Assembly (NCBI GenBank): GCA_033344875.1
Contig: JAWPMO010000001.1
Coordinates: 4,613,595-4,677,594 of the forward strand
Direction of reading: 5' to 3'
DNA length: 64,000 nucleotides
Origin: Ilumatobacteraceae bacterium
GTDB taxonomy: Bacteria; Actinomycetota; Acidimicrobiia; Acidimicrobiales; Ilumatobacteraceae
Shown here one piece after another: positions 1 to 9,428 of the stretch; positions within the stretch are counted from its first letter, which is position 1, and every line of letters begins with the position of its first letter. The position numbers were made by a program, and so were the translations under genes. The notes under the pieces are model-generated. The model worked only from the letters and a program-made list of their open reading frames with translations, was not told the origin of the DNA and made no database searches.

Positions 1-257
1 ACGCGGTGCTCGAACGCCTCGCGGCGAGCGATGCCGCCATGCTCGTGGTCGACCTGGACGATCTGCTCGGCGAACGGCGCCCGCACAATCTGCCCGGCCG
101 CGTCGTGCCGGGGATCTGGCAGCGTCGTCTCGACCGACCGACGTCCGAAGTGCTCGCCGACGAGACCGTGCGAAGCCGCCTCCGCATCCTGAGCCGTGCT
201 GCGAGCGTGGACGACACACCCTCCGGCCGACCGCCGGTCGACCCGGCGGCGTCATGA
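1..257 (+). CDS. malQ: 4-alpha-glucanotransferase, C-terminal end (partial)
   Basis: The frame is open from the left edge of the window and ends at TGA 255-257, so only about the last 84 residues are present. They contain the motif RPHNLPGRVVPGIWQRR, which matches the conserved end of GH77 4-alpha-glucanotransferases (NLPGT...NWR in most members). These cytoplasmic enzymes transfer maltosyl units between alpha-1,4-glucans. The stop overlaps the ATG of the next gene (treZ) by four bases (ATGA), which suggests translational coupling and a shared role in glycogen/maltodextrin and trehalose metabolism. The catalytic residues lie outside the window, so the call rests on this tail and its context. 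Confidence 0.75.
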   Translation, partial: AVLERLAASDAAMLVVDLDDLLGERRPHNLPGRVVPGIWQRRLDRPTSEVLADETVRSRLRILSRAASVDDTPSGRPPVDPAAS

Positions 258-2092
258 CGGGCCGTCTCGGGGCGACACCGGTCGCTGACGGAACACGCTT
301 CGAGGTGTGGGCGCCCGATGCCACCAGCGTCGACATCGTCGCCGAGCGCTCCGGCGCGGTCTTCGGCCTGACGTCGACTGAGGATCCCGACGTCGCTGGT
401 CGCTTGACCTGGGTCGGCGTCGTCGCCGAGATCGGCGCCGGCGATCGGTACCGGGTCCGACTCGACGACGGCGACCCGCTTCCCGACCCGGCGTCGCGCT
501 GGCAGCCGGACGGCGTGCACGGCGCATCCGCCGTCGTCGATCCGGGTCGGTTCGCCTGGAGCGATCACGAGTGGACCGGGGTGTCCCTCGACGACGCCGT
601 GCTGTACGAGTTGCACGTGGGCACGTTCACGCCGGGCGGCACGTTCGATGCGGCGATCGGGCGGCTGCAGCACCTCGCCGACCTCGGCGTCACCCTCGTC
701 GAGGTGATGCCCGTCAACGCGTTCCCGGGCGAGCGCAACTGGGGTTACGACGGCGTCTTCCCGTCGGCGGTCCAGCACTCGTACGGCGGACCCGAAGGGT
801 TCGCCCGCTTCGTCGACGCTGCCCACGCTCACGGCCTGGGCGTGGTGCTCGACGTCGTGTACAACCACGTCGGTCCGGAGGGCAACGTGCTCGGAGCGTT
901 CGGGCCCTACTTCACCGATGCCTACGGCACGCCGTGGGGTCCGGCCGTCAATGTCGCCGGACCCGGCAGCGACGACGTCCGGCGGTACTTCATCGAGAGC
1001 GCCGTCGGCTGGGTCGACGACTTCCACGTCGACGGCTTGCGCCTCGACGCCGTCCACGCGATCGTCGACCCGACGGCTCGCCCGATGGTCGAAGAACTCG
1101 TCGCTGCGGTACAGGAAGCCGGTGAACGAGCCGGGCGAACGGTGCTGGTGACACTGGAGAGCGCGGCGAACGATCCCTCGATGGTGCGCCCGGTCGCCTC
1201 GCACGGTTGGGGGGCAGATGCCGTCTGGAACGACGACGTGCACCACGCCCTCCGGGTGGCGCTGACGGGCGAGCGCCACGAGTACTACGCGGCCTACGAG
1301 GGGGTCCGCGACCTCGCTGCAGCGCTCGAACACCGCTGGGTCTATCGGGGCCAGTACTCGCCGACCCTCCGACGCCGACACGGCGCACCGGCGACCGGCA
1401 TCGACCCGGCGCGTTTCGTCGTGTTCGCGACGAACCACGACCATGTGGGCAACACCCCACGCGGCGAGCGGATGCTGCACGATGCTGCGCCGACCGATCC
1501 GCGACGCCGTCTCGCTGCGGCGTTCGTGCTGCTGTCGCCGTTCACGCCGATGCTCTTCATGGGCGAGGAGTACGGCGAACCGGCACCCTTCCCGTACTTC
1601 GTCGACCATGGTGACCCCGAACTGGTCGACGCCGTCCGTCGTGGGCGCCAGGCCGAGTTCGCCGATGTCGATTGGGGAGGCGGCGTGGCCGACCCCGCCG
1701 ATCCGGCGACGTTCGCGGCGGCCGTGCTCGACCCCTCGGTCGCCGAATCCGGCGCCAACGCTGCGCTGCTCGCGATGTACACCGAGTTGCTCCGCATCCG
1801 TCGGGAGACACCGGTGCTGACCGACCCGGATGCCGAACAGCAGGTGCTGCTCGATGGAGCGGTACTCACCGTCGTTCGCGCGTCGGCGACGTCGGTGGCG
1901 GTCGCTCGGTTCAACTTCTCCGATCGGCCGATCGACGTGTCGCTCGATGTGAACGACGCCGGCACCTTCGAGGCCGGGTCCGAGCTGTTCGATTCGTCGG
2001 CGGAGCGGTGGGGTGGCGAACCGGCCACCGCAGCGACCGTCTCGACGCCGGCGTTCTCGGCCCGACTGTGGGTCGCCCCACGAGCAGGCTGA
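254..2092 (+). CDS. treZ: Malto-oligosyltrehalose trehalohydrolase
   Basis: A 612-residue GH13 enzyme that cleaves trehalose from maltooligosyl-trehalose made by TreY. It has an N-terminal beta-sandwich (about residues 1-100, starting RLGATPVADGTRFEVWAPDA), then the (beta/alpha)8 barrel with VVYNHVGPEGN near residue 196, the nucleophile motif GLRLDAVHAI near 261, the acid/base region VTLESAAND near 300 and TNHDHVGN near 393. Length is normal for TreZ. The ATG overlaps the malQ stop. It converges on treY with a gap of three bases, so treY is on the other strand and not in the same operon, unlike the usual treXYZ order. Confidence 0.95.
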   Translation: MTGRLGATPVADGTRFEVWAPDATSVDIVAERSGAVFGLTSTEDPDVAGRLTWVGVVAEIGAGDRYRVRLDDGDPLPDPASRWQPDGVHGASAVVDPGRFAWSDHEWTGVSLDDAVLYELHVGTFTPGGTFDAAIGRLQHLADLGVTLVEVMPVNAFPGERNWGYDGVFPSAVQHSYGGPEGFARFVDAAHAHGLGVVLDVVYNHVGPEGNVLGAFGPYFTDAYGTPWGPAVNVAGPGSDDVRRYFIESAVGWVDDFHVDGLRLDAVHAIVDPTARPMVEELVAAVQEAGERAGRTVLVTLESAANDPSMVRPVASHGWGADAVWNDDVHHALRVALTGERHEYYAAYEGVRDLAAALEHRWVYRGQYSPTLRRRHGAPATGIDPARFVVFATNHDHVGNTPRGERMLHDAAPTDPRRRLAAAFVLLSPFTPMLFMGEEYGEPAPFPYFVDHGDPELVDAVRRGRQAEFADVDWGGGVADPADPATFAAAVLDPSVAESGANAALLAMYTELLRIRRETPVLTDPDAEQQVLLDGAVLTVVRASATSVAVARFNFSDRPIDVSLDVNDAGTFEAGSELFDSSAERWGGEPATAATVSTPAFSARLWVAPRAG

Positions 2093-2095
2093 AGG

Positions 2096-4459
2096 TCAGG
2101 AACGCCTCAACACGGCGACCCCGTCGTCGCCCGTGAGCGCGGCGACGTCGATCGACCCGGCGGCCACCTCGACGTCGTGCACGAGATCGTGCCACCGAGC
2201 ACCGGGAACGGCGACGGACGCGTCCAGGTCGGATGCGCCCGGTCGGACGGCGACGGTGGTCACGGCGGGTACGCCGTCGGGGTCGGCCCGGGCGAACGCG
2301 ATGACCCGTCGTGCATCGGGGCCGTCCGACTCCAGCGGCACGTAGCCGGCACGGGGACCGAACGCTGCCGCGTGCTCGCGGCGGGCGGCGAACACGCGCC
2401 CGACGAACCGTGTGCGTGCGAGGTCGGGCTCGTCGAGGTCGATGGGAGCGTTTCGGGCCAGAGCGTCGTCGACCAGGTCGCCCCACGCCGACCATCCGGG
2501 TCGGCGTCGGTTGTCGGGATCGACGAGCGACAGCAACTCGCGGGGCGCGCCCTGGTACAGGTCGGGCACGCCGGGGCAGGTGAGCTGCAGTGCGAGGAGC
2601 CGCAGACCGATCGAACTGCCTGGCCCCACGACGTCGGATGCCATCCGGGCGAGCGGCGTGCGCTCATCGCCGGCTTCGTCGACCAGCGTGGTCGCGAGCG
2701 AGTGCAGGGCAGCTTCGTACGTGTCGTCGGGCTCGGTCCAGCTGGTGACGAGGTCGGCTTCTCTCGAGGCCTTGACGAGGTACTGGTGGAGGCGGTCGGC
2801 GTCGAGCGGCCACGCCGCCACGACCGTCTGGAGCGCGAGCGACACGTCGGTCGTGTGGAGCGACCCGAGGTCGTGCTCCGAGATCCACGCTCGCACGAGG
2901 TCGGACCATTCGTCGGCCCGGGTCACCAACGCGAGCGATCGGGCACGTACCGCCGCCGAGCGCTTGGTGTCGTGGGTGGTCGCGGTCAACATCGTGGTCG
3001 GCCAGCCCGACTGGACCCGCTGCTGGTGGTTGTGGAAATCCGCGACGTCGAGCGTCCAGGTGCCAGGGCTGCCGCCGACCTCACACATCGACGACAGTCG
3101 CTGGTGCCGGTAGAAGGCCCGGTCTTCCGCCCCCTTGGCCATCACCGGGCCGGTGAGCTGCTGCCACCGGGTTCGCACGACGTCGTCGGTGCGGACGAGG
3201 GAGGCGACGGCCGCGATGGCGGCGGCGTGTTGCGGTGTACGTCCGAGCGCCACCTGCTCGGCGGTGTCGAGTACGGCGACCGACTCGGGGTCGGGCAGGT
3301 AGGTGCGGTACCGATCGAGGGCGAGCGTCAACTCGACGAATCCGGTCCGGAGATCTTCGTCGGACGGCCCCCGGTCGCGCCGAACGGCCCTCACGAGGCG
3401 GTCGAGGTCGGGTCGCAGCCCACCATCGAGCACCTCGCGCCGGGCGGTGGCTTCGAGGGCGTGGAACTCGTGGGGTTGTCCGGACTCGGCGGCCAGTTCA
3501 CGCCAGAGCCCGTCGAGCGGGTCGAGGCCCGACGGGTCGAGCAGCGTGTGCTCGGCCGCCGTCACCTGCTCGTACCCGGTCGTGCCGGCGACCGGCCACG
3601 ACGTGGGGAGCGTCTCGTCGGGGGCGAGGATCTTCTCCACGACCAGCCACCGGTCGCCGATCACCGACCGCAGTGCGCGGAGGTACCCCTCGGGGTCGGC
3701 GAGACCGTCGACGTGGTCGACGCGAACGCCCGCGAACGCCTCGTGTTCCGCGAGGAGCCGCGGGATCGTGTCGACCGCGGCGGCGACGTCGTCGTGCTCG
3801 ACGCACAGGGCCACCAGGTTGTCGATCGTGAAGAAGCGGCGGACGTTGCGTCGCGGCGATCGCCACCACTCGAGCTCGAAGTGCTGCGCAGCGAGGGCTT
3901 CGTCGATCGGCAAGTCCTCGGTGCCGGCGGCCATCGGGTAACGCAACGGTCCGTACCGGATCTCGTGGCCGTCGTCGCCGGCGGCGACGGTGAGCTCGCC
4001 ACGCTCGACGAGTTCGGCCACCGGAGCGCCGAGCTGGGGGATGATCACCTTGCCGCCGGCGTACTCCCAGTCGACGTCGAACCACGCCGCGGCCGGCGAT
4101 TCGGGCCCGCCTCGCAACATCTCCCACCAGGAGGGGTTCAGGTCGGGGCGTTCGACGGACGCATGGTTCGGGACGTGGTCGATGATCACGCCGAGACCGG
4201 CCGCGCCGGCTGCGTCGAGCAGGTCGAACAGTCCGGCCTCGCCGCCGAACTCGGTCCGGACACGTCGGTGGTCGACGACGTCGTACCCGTGGCTGCTGCC
4301 CGCCATCGCCTCGGCGACCGGCGACAGGTACAGATGACTCGCGCCGAGCGACGCGATCGACTCGATCAGCCCGGTGGCCTGCGCGAATCCGAACGTCGGT
4401 GTGAGTTGGAGTCGGTAGGTCGCGACGAGTGGGCGGTCGGCGGGAGCGTTCACGTTCAC
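2096..4459 (-). CDS. treY: Malto-oligosyltrehalose synthase
   Basis: A 787-residue GH13 enzyme that isomerises the terminal alpha-1,4 bond of a maltodextrin to alpha-1,1, forming maltooligosyl-trehalose for TreZ. It shows ATYRLQLTPTFGF at the N terminus, DHVPNHAS at about 94-101, VRVDHVDGLADPEG near 245-258 with the nucleophile Asp, VVEKIL at 273-278 with the acid/base Glu, and TTHDTKRSAAVRAR further on. All are typical of TreY. GTG at 4457-4459 is the assigned start; a second GTG two codons later is possible. It lies tail to tail with treZ. Confidence 0.95.
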   Translation of the reverse strand: MNVNAPADRPLVATYRLQLTPTFGFAQATGLIESIASLGASHLYLSPVAEAMAGSSHGYDVVDHRRVRTEFGGEAGLFDLLDAAGAAGLGVIIDHVPNHASVERPDLNPSWWEMLRGGPESPAAAWFDVDWEYAGGKVIIPQLGAPVAELVERGELTVAAGDDGHEIRYGPLRYPMAAGTEDLPIDEALAAQHFELEWWRSPRRNVRRFFTIDNLVALCVEHDDVAAAVDTIPRLLAEHEAFAGVRVDHVDGLADPEGYLRALRSVIGDRWLVVEKILAPDETLPTSWPVAGTTGYEQVTAAEHTLLDPSGLDPLDGLWRELAAESGQPHEFHALEATARREVLDGGLRPDLDRLVRAVRRDRGPSDEDLRTGFVELTLALDRYRTYLPDPESVAVLDTAEQVALGRTPQHAAAIAAVASLVRTDDVVRTRWQQLTGPVMAKGAEDRAFYRHQRLSSMCEVGGSPGTWTLDVADFHNHQQRVQSGWPTTMLTATTHDTKRSAAVRARSLALVTRADEWSDLVRAWISEHDLGSLHTTDVSLALQTVVAAWPLDADRLHQYLVKASREADLVTSWTEPDDTYEAALHSLATTLVDEAGDERTPLARMASDVVGPGSSIGLRLLALQLTCPGVPDLYQGAPRELLSLVDPDNRRRPGWSAWGDLVDDALARNAPIDLDEPDLARTRFVGRVFAARREHAAAFGPRAGYVPLESDGPDARRVIAFARADPDGVPAVTTVAVRPGASDLDASVAVPGARWHDLVHDVEVAAGSIDVAALTGDDGVAVLRRS

Positions 4460-4478
4460 CGGTCTATCGCGAGATCGA

Positions 4479-5363
4479 TCACTGGCCGACGTAGAGCGCG
4501 ACGACCGCGAGCCCGTTGACGACGAAGTGGGCGACGATCGGCGCGGCGAGTCGGTTGCCGGTCCAGTGGCAGGCCAGGTTGAACCCCAGACCGAGCACCC
4601 CGATCGACGCGAACAGACTCACGACCTCGGGCCAGCTGCCGACCGCCGGGAGATGGGGGAGCACGAAGACGAGCGTGGTGATCGGGATCGCTCGTCGCGG
4701 TGAACGGCCACGTTTCAGGATGCTGCGATACAGCAGCCCTCGGAAGAAGAGTTCCTCCACGATCGGTGTCACGATCGCCACGGCGACGAAGAACACGGCG
4801 AAGTCACCGAACGATGCCAGTTCGTCGAGCGGGACGTTGCTCGTCGGTTCCTCGGCGCCGAACGCAGTGTCGATGCCGTAGCTCGCGAGTCCTGCGACCA
4901 TCAGGGCCGCGAACCCCGTCCCGAGACCCACGAGCGGATCCCACCGGCGCATCTCGAGTCCGAAGTCGGCCCGCAGACTGCCCTGGCCGCGCCGGCGGGT
5001 CGCCAGCACCACGACACCCACCGTGGCGATCGCGTTGAGTCCGACGAACGCTGCGATCGCGACCGGTCCGTCGCCGTCGATCGGGTCGCCGGTGATCGCC
5101 TCGATGCCCACGAGTGCGAGTCCACCCGCCAGTCCGGCGACGACGTAGGCGAGCACACCCCACCAGACGTCGCCGAGCCCCCAGCCCGACAGCCGCCAGC
5201 GCTCGTGCCCGGCCGGACGCCAGCGACCGTCGTCCGCGAGCACGTATCCGGGCGCCGGGGAGCGGTCCGACCGGTACCACTCGCCGTCGTCGGCGAGGTA
5301 CCAACCGGTCGTGCCCTCGGGGACGCCGGTGGGTGCCGCCCACGACCTGCCCGAATCCGCCAT
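4479..5363 (-). CDS. CPBP (CAAX-type) intramembrane metalloprotease family protein
   Basis: A 294-residue membrane protein. The N terminus carries two short tryptophan-rich units (GWYLADDGEWYR and GYVLADDGRWRP), like the DUF2510-type repeats common in actinobacterial membrane proteins. About seven hydrophobic segments follow, with the CPBP motifs EELFFR (203-208), FVLPH (233-237) and HFVVN (279-283). The Glu and His residues of this family coordinate the catalytic metal. Substrate is unknown; relatives act in prenyl-protein processing, bacteriocin immunity or signalling. An in-frame start further upstream exists at 5462, but it would overlap pyrH; ATG 5361-5363 is preferred. Confidence 0.85.
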   Translation of the reverse strand: MADSGRSWAAPTGVPEGTTGWYLADDGEWYRSDRSPAPGYVLADDGRWRPAGHERWRLSGWGLGDVWWGVLAYVVAGLAGGLALVGIEAITGDPIDGDGPVAIAAFVGLNAIATVGVVVLATRRRGQGSLRADFGLEMRRWDPLVGLGTGFAALMVAGLASYGIDTAFGAEEPTSNVPLDELASFGDFAVFFVAVAIVTPIVEELFFRGLLYRSILKRGRSPRRAIPITTLVFVLPHLPAVGSWPEVVSLFASIGVLGLGFNLACHWTGNRLAAPIVAHFVVNGLAVVALYVGQ

Positions 5364-5437
5364 GTGGACATCGTACGAACCTCCGACGCCGGGAATGATG
5401 CGCGATGCGCCGGGTCGATCTGTCAAACTCTCCGGCG

Positions 5438-6181
5438 ATGTCTGACGAGCAGCCCGTGACACCGACGCCTCGCTGGAAGCGGATCGTGTTCAAGCCGTCG
5501 GGTGAGGCGCTCGCCGGCGAGTCGGGTCGGGGACTCGACGGGCCGACGCTCGATCAGACGGCGACCGAGATCATCGACATCCGTCAGAACCTCGGCGTCG
5601 ACGTCGCCGTCGTGGTCGGTGGGGGCAACTTCTGGCGTGGCCGTACCGGCGCGATGGAGGGGATGGACGCGACGCAGAGCGATCACATCGGCATGCTCGG
5701 CACGGTCATGAACGCCCTCGCGCTCCAAGATGCGCTCGAGCGGCGTGGTCAGCCCACCCGCGTGCAGTCGGCGATCGAGATGCCCCGGATCGCCGAGCCG
5801 TACATCCGACGCCGGGCGATGCGGCACCTCGAGAAGGGCCGCGTCGTCATCTTTGCCGCCGGTACCGGCAACCCGTTCTTCACCACCGACACCGCCGCCG
5901 CCCTGCGAGCTGCGGAGATCGAGGCCGACGCGCTGCTCAAGGGCACCCATTCGGGCGTCGACGGGGTCTACGACAGCGATCCACGCACGAACGCCGACGC
6001 GGCGAAGTACGACGAGATCGACTACATGGACGTCATGAACCAGGACCTCAAGGTCATGGACGCGACCGCGATCGCCTTCTGTCGCGACAACGAGATCCCG
6101 ATCGTGGTGTTCGACATGTCCGCCGACGGCGCGCTCCGGACGATCCTGACCGGCGGCGACGTCGGCACGATCATTCACTGA
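5438..6181 (+). CDS. pyrH: UMP kinase
   Basis: A 247-residue hexameric UMP kinase of the amino-acid-kinase fold, which phosphorylates UMP to UDP with ATP. Recognisable are FKPSGEAL at the N terminus, [10 protein letters not shown] for the phosphate loop, and [18 protein letters not shown] and [16 protein letters not shown] for nucleotide binding. The ATG at 5438 (MSDEQPV) is preferred over ATG 5405 because the family begins close to the first beta strand. pyrH is usually preceded by rpsB-tsf; here the upstream neighbour is a divergent protease gene. It is followed by frr after 56 bases, as in most bacteria. Confidence 0.96.
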   Translation: MSDEQPVTPTPRWKRIVFKPSGEALAGESGRGLDGPTLDQTATEIIDIRQNLGVDVAVVVGGGNFWRGRTGAMEGMDATQSDHIGMLGTVMNALALQDALERRGQPTRVQSAIEMPRIAEPYIRRRAMRHLEKGRVVIFAAGTGNPFFTTDTAAALRAAEIEADALLKGTHSGVDGVYDSDPRTNADAAKYDEIDYMDVMNQDLKVMDATAIAFCRDNEIPIVVFDMSADGALRTILTGGDVGTIIH

Positions 6182-6237
6182 CGCACGTTCGCGGCGTATC
6201 TCCCCCCGTCGCCCAATCCCTGGTTACGCTGGTCCGT

Positions 6238-6795
6238 GTGACCGAAGAAACCCTGCTCGATGCCATGGACAAGATGGACAAGGCGGTCGAGCACGTCCAA
6301 GTCCAGTTCTCGACCGTCCGAACGGGCCGTGCTGCGCCGGCGCTCGTCGAGCGCTTGACGGCGGAGTACTACGGTGCGCAGGTGCCGATCCAGCAGATGG
6401 CGTCGATCTCGGTGCCGGAGGCCCGGATGCTGATGGTCAAGCCACACGACCGCAGCTCGCTCGGGGCGATCGAGCGGGCCATTCGCGACAGCGACCTGGG
6501 CGTGTCGCCCAACAACGACGGCGTCGTCATCCGATTGAACTTCCCGCCGTTGACCGAGGAGCGTCGTCGCGACTACGTCAAGGTCGTCAAGACGATGTCC
6601 GAGGACGGCCGCATCGCGATCCGGAACATCCGTCGCGATGCCCGCAAGGCGATGGAGGCATCGGAGAAGGCCGGCGACATCTCGGCCGACGATCTCGAGC
6701 GGGCCGAGAAGGAACTCGAGAAGATCACTGCCGAACACGTCGACAAGATCGACGCCGCGTTCGGACGCAAGGAAGCAGAGCTGCTCGAGGTCTGA
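6238..6795 (+). CDS. frr: Ribosome recycling factor
   Basis: A 185-residue protein, the standard length for RRF, which splits post-termination ribosomes together with EF-G. It shows the long-helix signatures FSTVRTGRAAPALVERL, VPIQQMASISVPEARML and VRLNFPPLTEERRRDYVKVVK-like text (here VIRLNFPPLTEERRRDYVK). The start is GTG 6238-6240. It is the second gene of the pyrH-frr-cdsA-dxr-rseP series. Confidence 0.97.
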   Translation: MTEETLLDAMDKMDKAVEHVQVQFSTVRTGRAAPALVERLTAEYYGAQVPIQQMASISVPEARMLMVKPHDRSSLGAIERAIRDSDLGVSPNNDGVVIRLNFPPLTEERRRDYVKVVKTMSEDGRIAIRNIRRDARKAMEASEKAGDISADDLERAEKELEKITAEHVDKIDAAFGRKEAELLEV

Positions 6796-6833
6796 GCCCG
6801 AGCTGATCACCTGATGGGGAAGGGACGCAATCG

Positions 6834-8258
6834 ATGAGCGATGAGAGCTGGCGGAGTCGCCGCGACGACGATTTCAGCGAGTTCGGCTCGTTGTTCGACG
6901 ACGCCGAGCCGACGCAGAACCTGCCGCCCGTCGCCGCCGAGCCCGATGCGGAATCCTCCGACGCGATCACCTTCGGCGACAGCGACACCGGATCGCTGCC
7001 GCACTGGACCGAACCGCCGACCGGTGAGATCCCGCGCTTCGAGGCGCAGGCCGACGCCGGTCACGACGATGACGAAGAACTCGACGTGTGGTCGTCGTTC
7101 TCGTCGGAGTCGCCCGTGTGGAAAGACGACGAACCCGCCGTCACCGACAGCGGGGCGGTCGACGAACAGCTGCCCACGGCGCAGCACCGTCGGGTGACCG
7201 ACGAACACGGCGCCGTGTCCGGTCAGCACCGTCGGGTCACCGGCGAGTCGGCGGCCGTCGAGAGCGAGCCGAGCCGCATCACGATCGGTACCGACCCGTC
7301 CGGTATGCCCCGGCGCCAGCCCCCTTCGCCCCGCCGCCGCGGCGGAGGCACCCCGCCGCCGCGGGCCACCCACGCGCCGGCGCCCCGAGCGTCGGGCCGT
7401 GACATGCCGGCGGCGATCGCCGTCGGCCTCGGTCTCGCCGCAGCGTTCATCGCCGCACTCATGTACAAGCCGGTCGCCGCCGCCGCCCTGATCGTCGTGA
7501 TCCTCGGTCTGGCCGCCGTCGAGTTCTACGACAAGGTCGCCGAAAAGGGTTACCGGCCGGCCGTCGTCCCGGGGATCGTCGCCTGCGTCGCCGCCCCGCT
7601 GACCGCCTATTGGCTCGGTGTCGGCGCATTGCCGCTCGTCTTCGCGTTCGGGTTCATGGCCACGGCTGCGAGTTTCATCGGCGCCCGCAGCGTCGAGGCC
7701 GGTCCGATGCCGAACGTGTCGATCACCACGCTCGGCATCGTCTGGATCGGCTTGCTCGGTTCGTTCGCGATGCTGATCCTGCGTTTCTCGACCAACTCGG
7801 GCAGCCTGCTCGAGGTGGCCGAGCATCGAGGCACCGACACGTTGTTCCTGTTGGCGCTGGGTGTCGTCGCCAACGACGTCGGCGCGCTGTTCGTCGGGTC
7901 GGCCGTCGGGCGCACCCCGCTCCGCCACTGGATCAGCCCCAACAAGACCGTCGAGGGTTTCATGGGTGGAGCGATGCTCACGGTGATCGCCCTCATGCTC
8001 GTCGGCATCAGTGAGAGCAGCTCGACCTGGACCTCCTACTGGCATCTGCTGGCGCTCGCCGTGGTGATCTCGATCATGGCGCCGATGGGCGATCTCGTCG
8101 AGAGCATGTTCAAGCGCAACCTCGACGTGAAGGACTTCGGTTCGATCGTGAAGGGTCACGGCGGCATCCTCGACCGGTTCGACGGGTTCCTGTTCAGCCT
8201 CCCGGCCGTGTACTACCTCACCCTCGTCCTCGAGCCCTGGACGAACTTCGTCGGCTGA
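6834..8258 (+). CDS. cdsA: Phosphatidate cytidylyltransferase with long N-terminal extension
   Basis: A 474-residue protein. The C-terminal half (from about residue 195) is a multi-spanning CdsA that makes CDP-diacylglycerol from CTP and phosphatidate. The signature near the end includes GRTPLRHWISPNKTVEGFMGG, APMGDLVESMFKR, VKDFGSIVKGHGGILDRFDG. The first 190 residues are hydrophilic, acidic, then Pro/Arg rich, with a short internal repeat (QHRRVTDEHGAVSG then QHRRVTGESAAV). That extension is not part of the enzyme fold and is about as long as a small regulatory domain. A purine-rich stretch (GGGAAGGGA) lies ahead of the ATG. Confidence 0.93.
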   Translation: MSDESWRSRRDDDFSEFGSLFDDAEPTQNLPPVAAEPDAESSDAITFGDSDTGSLPHWTEPPTGEIPRFEAQADAGHDDDEELDVWSSFSSESPVWKDDEPAVTDSGAVDEQLPTAQHRRVTDEHGAVSGQHRRVTGESAAVESEPSRITIGTDPSGMPRRQPPSPRRRGGGTPPPRATHAPAPRASGRDMPAAIAVGLGLAAAFIAALMYKPVAAAALIVVILGLAAVEFYDKVAEKGYRPAVVPGIVACVAAPLTAYWLGVGALPLVFAFGFMATAASFIGARSVEAGPMPNVSITTLGIVWIGLLGSFAMLILRFSTNSGSLLEVAEHRGTDTLFLLALGVVANDVGALFVGSAVGRTPLRHWISPNKTVEGFMGGAMLTVIALMLVGISESSSTWTSYWHLLALAVVISIMAPMGDLVESMFKRNLDVKDFGSIVKGHGGILDRFDGFLFSLPAVYYLTLVLEPWTNFVG

Positions 8259-8273
8259 TCCCGACGCTCGTCG

Positions 8274-9428
8274 ATGGCTCCGGTCCGAGTCGCGATCGCC
8301 GGTTCCACCGGTTCGATCGGCACGCAGACGCTCGACGTCATCCGAGCCGAAGGGCTCGACCGGTACGAGGTGGTTGCGCTCGGTGTCGGTTCCTCCGCCG
8401 ACGCCCTGATCGAACAGGCCCGTGAGTTCCGTCCGGCGGTCGTGGCGGTCGCCGACGAGGCCGAACGGAAGCGAGTTGCGGCCGAACTCCCCGACGTCTA
8501 CGTCGTCGCCGACCAGGCCGAACTGATCGTCGACGCCGATGTCGTGATCAACGGCGTCGTCGGTTTCGCCGGGCTGTCGGTCACCACCGAGACCCTGCGT
8601 GCCGGTAAGCGCCTCGGGCTGGCCAACAAGGAGAGCCTGATCGCCGCCGGCCCGGTGGTGCAGCCGCTGCGCGACACGCCGGGCGCCGAACTGGTGCCGG
8701 TCGACAGCGAGCACTGTGCGGTGCACCAGTGTCTCCGATCGTCGCTCGATCCGCGTGAGATCAGCGGCATCGTGCTGACGGCGAGCGGCGGTCCGTTCCG
8801 TGGTCGATCCGCCGACGAACTCGCCTCGGTCACCGTCGCCGAAGCGCTGAAACATCCGACCTGGTCGATGGGTCCGAAGATCACGGTGGACTCCAGCACC
8901 CTGATGAACAAGGGCCTCGAGGTCATCGAGGCGCACGAACTGTTCGGCGTCGCCTACGACGACATCGACGTCGTCGTCCACCCGCAGTCGATCGTGCACT
9001 CGATGGCCGAGTTCACCGACGGTTCGACGATCGCCCAGCTCAGCATGCCCGACATGCGGTTGCCGATCGGCTACGCCCTCGGGTATCCCCATCGGATCGG
9101 CACTGCGTTCGGTCGCATCGACTGGACCACGCTGTCACGCCTCGACTTCGAACCGCCTGACCGGGCGACGTTCCGCTGCCTCGATCTCGCCTACGCGGTC
9201 GGTCGCGCCGGCGGTGCGGCGCCGGCGTGGCTCAGCGCGGCGAACGAAGTCGCCGTCGACGCATTCCTCGACGGGCTCATCTCGTGGACGGGAATTGCCG
9301 ATGTGTGTGCTGCGGTGCTCGACGAGTATGACGGCGTCGCACCAGATACTGTCCACGATGTCATCGCCGCCGACGGCACGGCCCGTCGCCGAGCAGAGCG
9401 TGTGATCCAGCAGAGATTGGCGAAGTAG
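8274..9428 (+). CDS. dxr: 1-deoxy-D-xylulose 5-phosphate reductoisomerase
   Basis: A 384-residue enzyme that converts DXP to MEP with NADPH, the second step of the MEP isoprenoid pathway. It has the Rossmann motif IAGSTGSIGTQTLDVIR at the N terminus, the metal-site text VDSEHCAVHQCL, the flexible-loop/catalytic text LTASGGPFRG and GPKITVDSSTLMNKGLEVIEA. Length is normal. It starts 15 bases after cdsA and ends directly before the rseP ATG, so the three genes are very likely co-transcribed. ispG, another MEP-pathway gene, lies 2.6 kb downstream. Confidence 0.96.
   Translation: MAPVRVAIAGSTGSIGTQTLDVIRAEGLDRYEVVALGVGSSADALIEQAREFRPAVVAVADEAERKRVAAELPDVYVVADQAELIVDADVVINGVVGFAGLSVTTETLRAGKRLGLANKESLIAAGPVVQPLRDTPGAELVPVDSEHCAVHQCLRSSLDPREISGIVLTASGGPFRGRSADELASVTVAEALKHPTWSMGPKITVDSSTLMNKGLEVIEAHELFGVAYDDIDVVVHPQSIVHSMAEFTDGSTIAQLSMPDMRLPIGYALGYPHRIGTAFGRIDWTTLSRLDFEPPDRATFRCLDLAYAVGRAGGAAPAWLSAANEVAVDAFLDGLISWTGIADVCAAVLDEYDGVAPDTVHDVIAADGTARRRAERVIQQRLAK

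Noticed and set aside
1-257. malQ fragment as a pseudogene
   Set aside because: It is simply cut by the window edge; the visible frame is intact to its stop.
2177-4519. A 780-codon open frame on the plus strand opposite treY
   Set aside because: Mirror frame of a GC-rich gene; its translation has no motif, while the minus-strand treY is complete and highly conserved.
6807-9092. A 761-codon open frame on the minus strand across frr-cdsA-dxr
   Set aside because: Antisense shadow made of Arg/Asp/Gly/His-rich text; it crosses three clear plus-strand genes.
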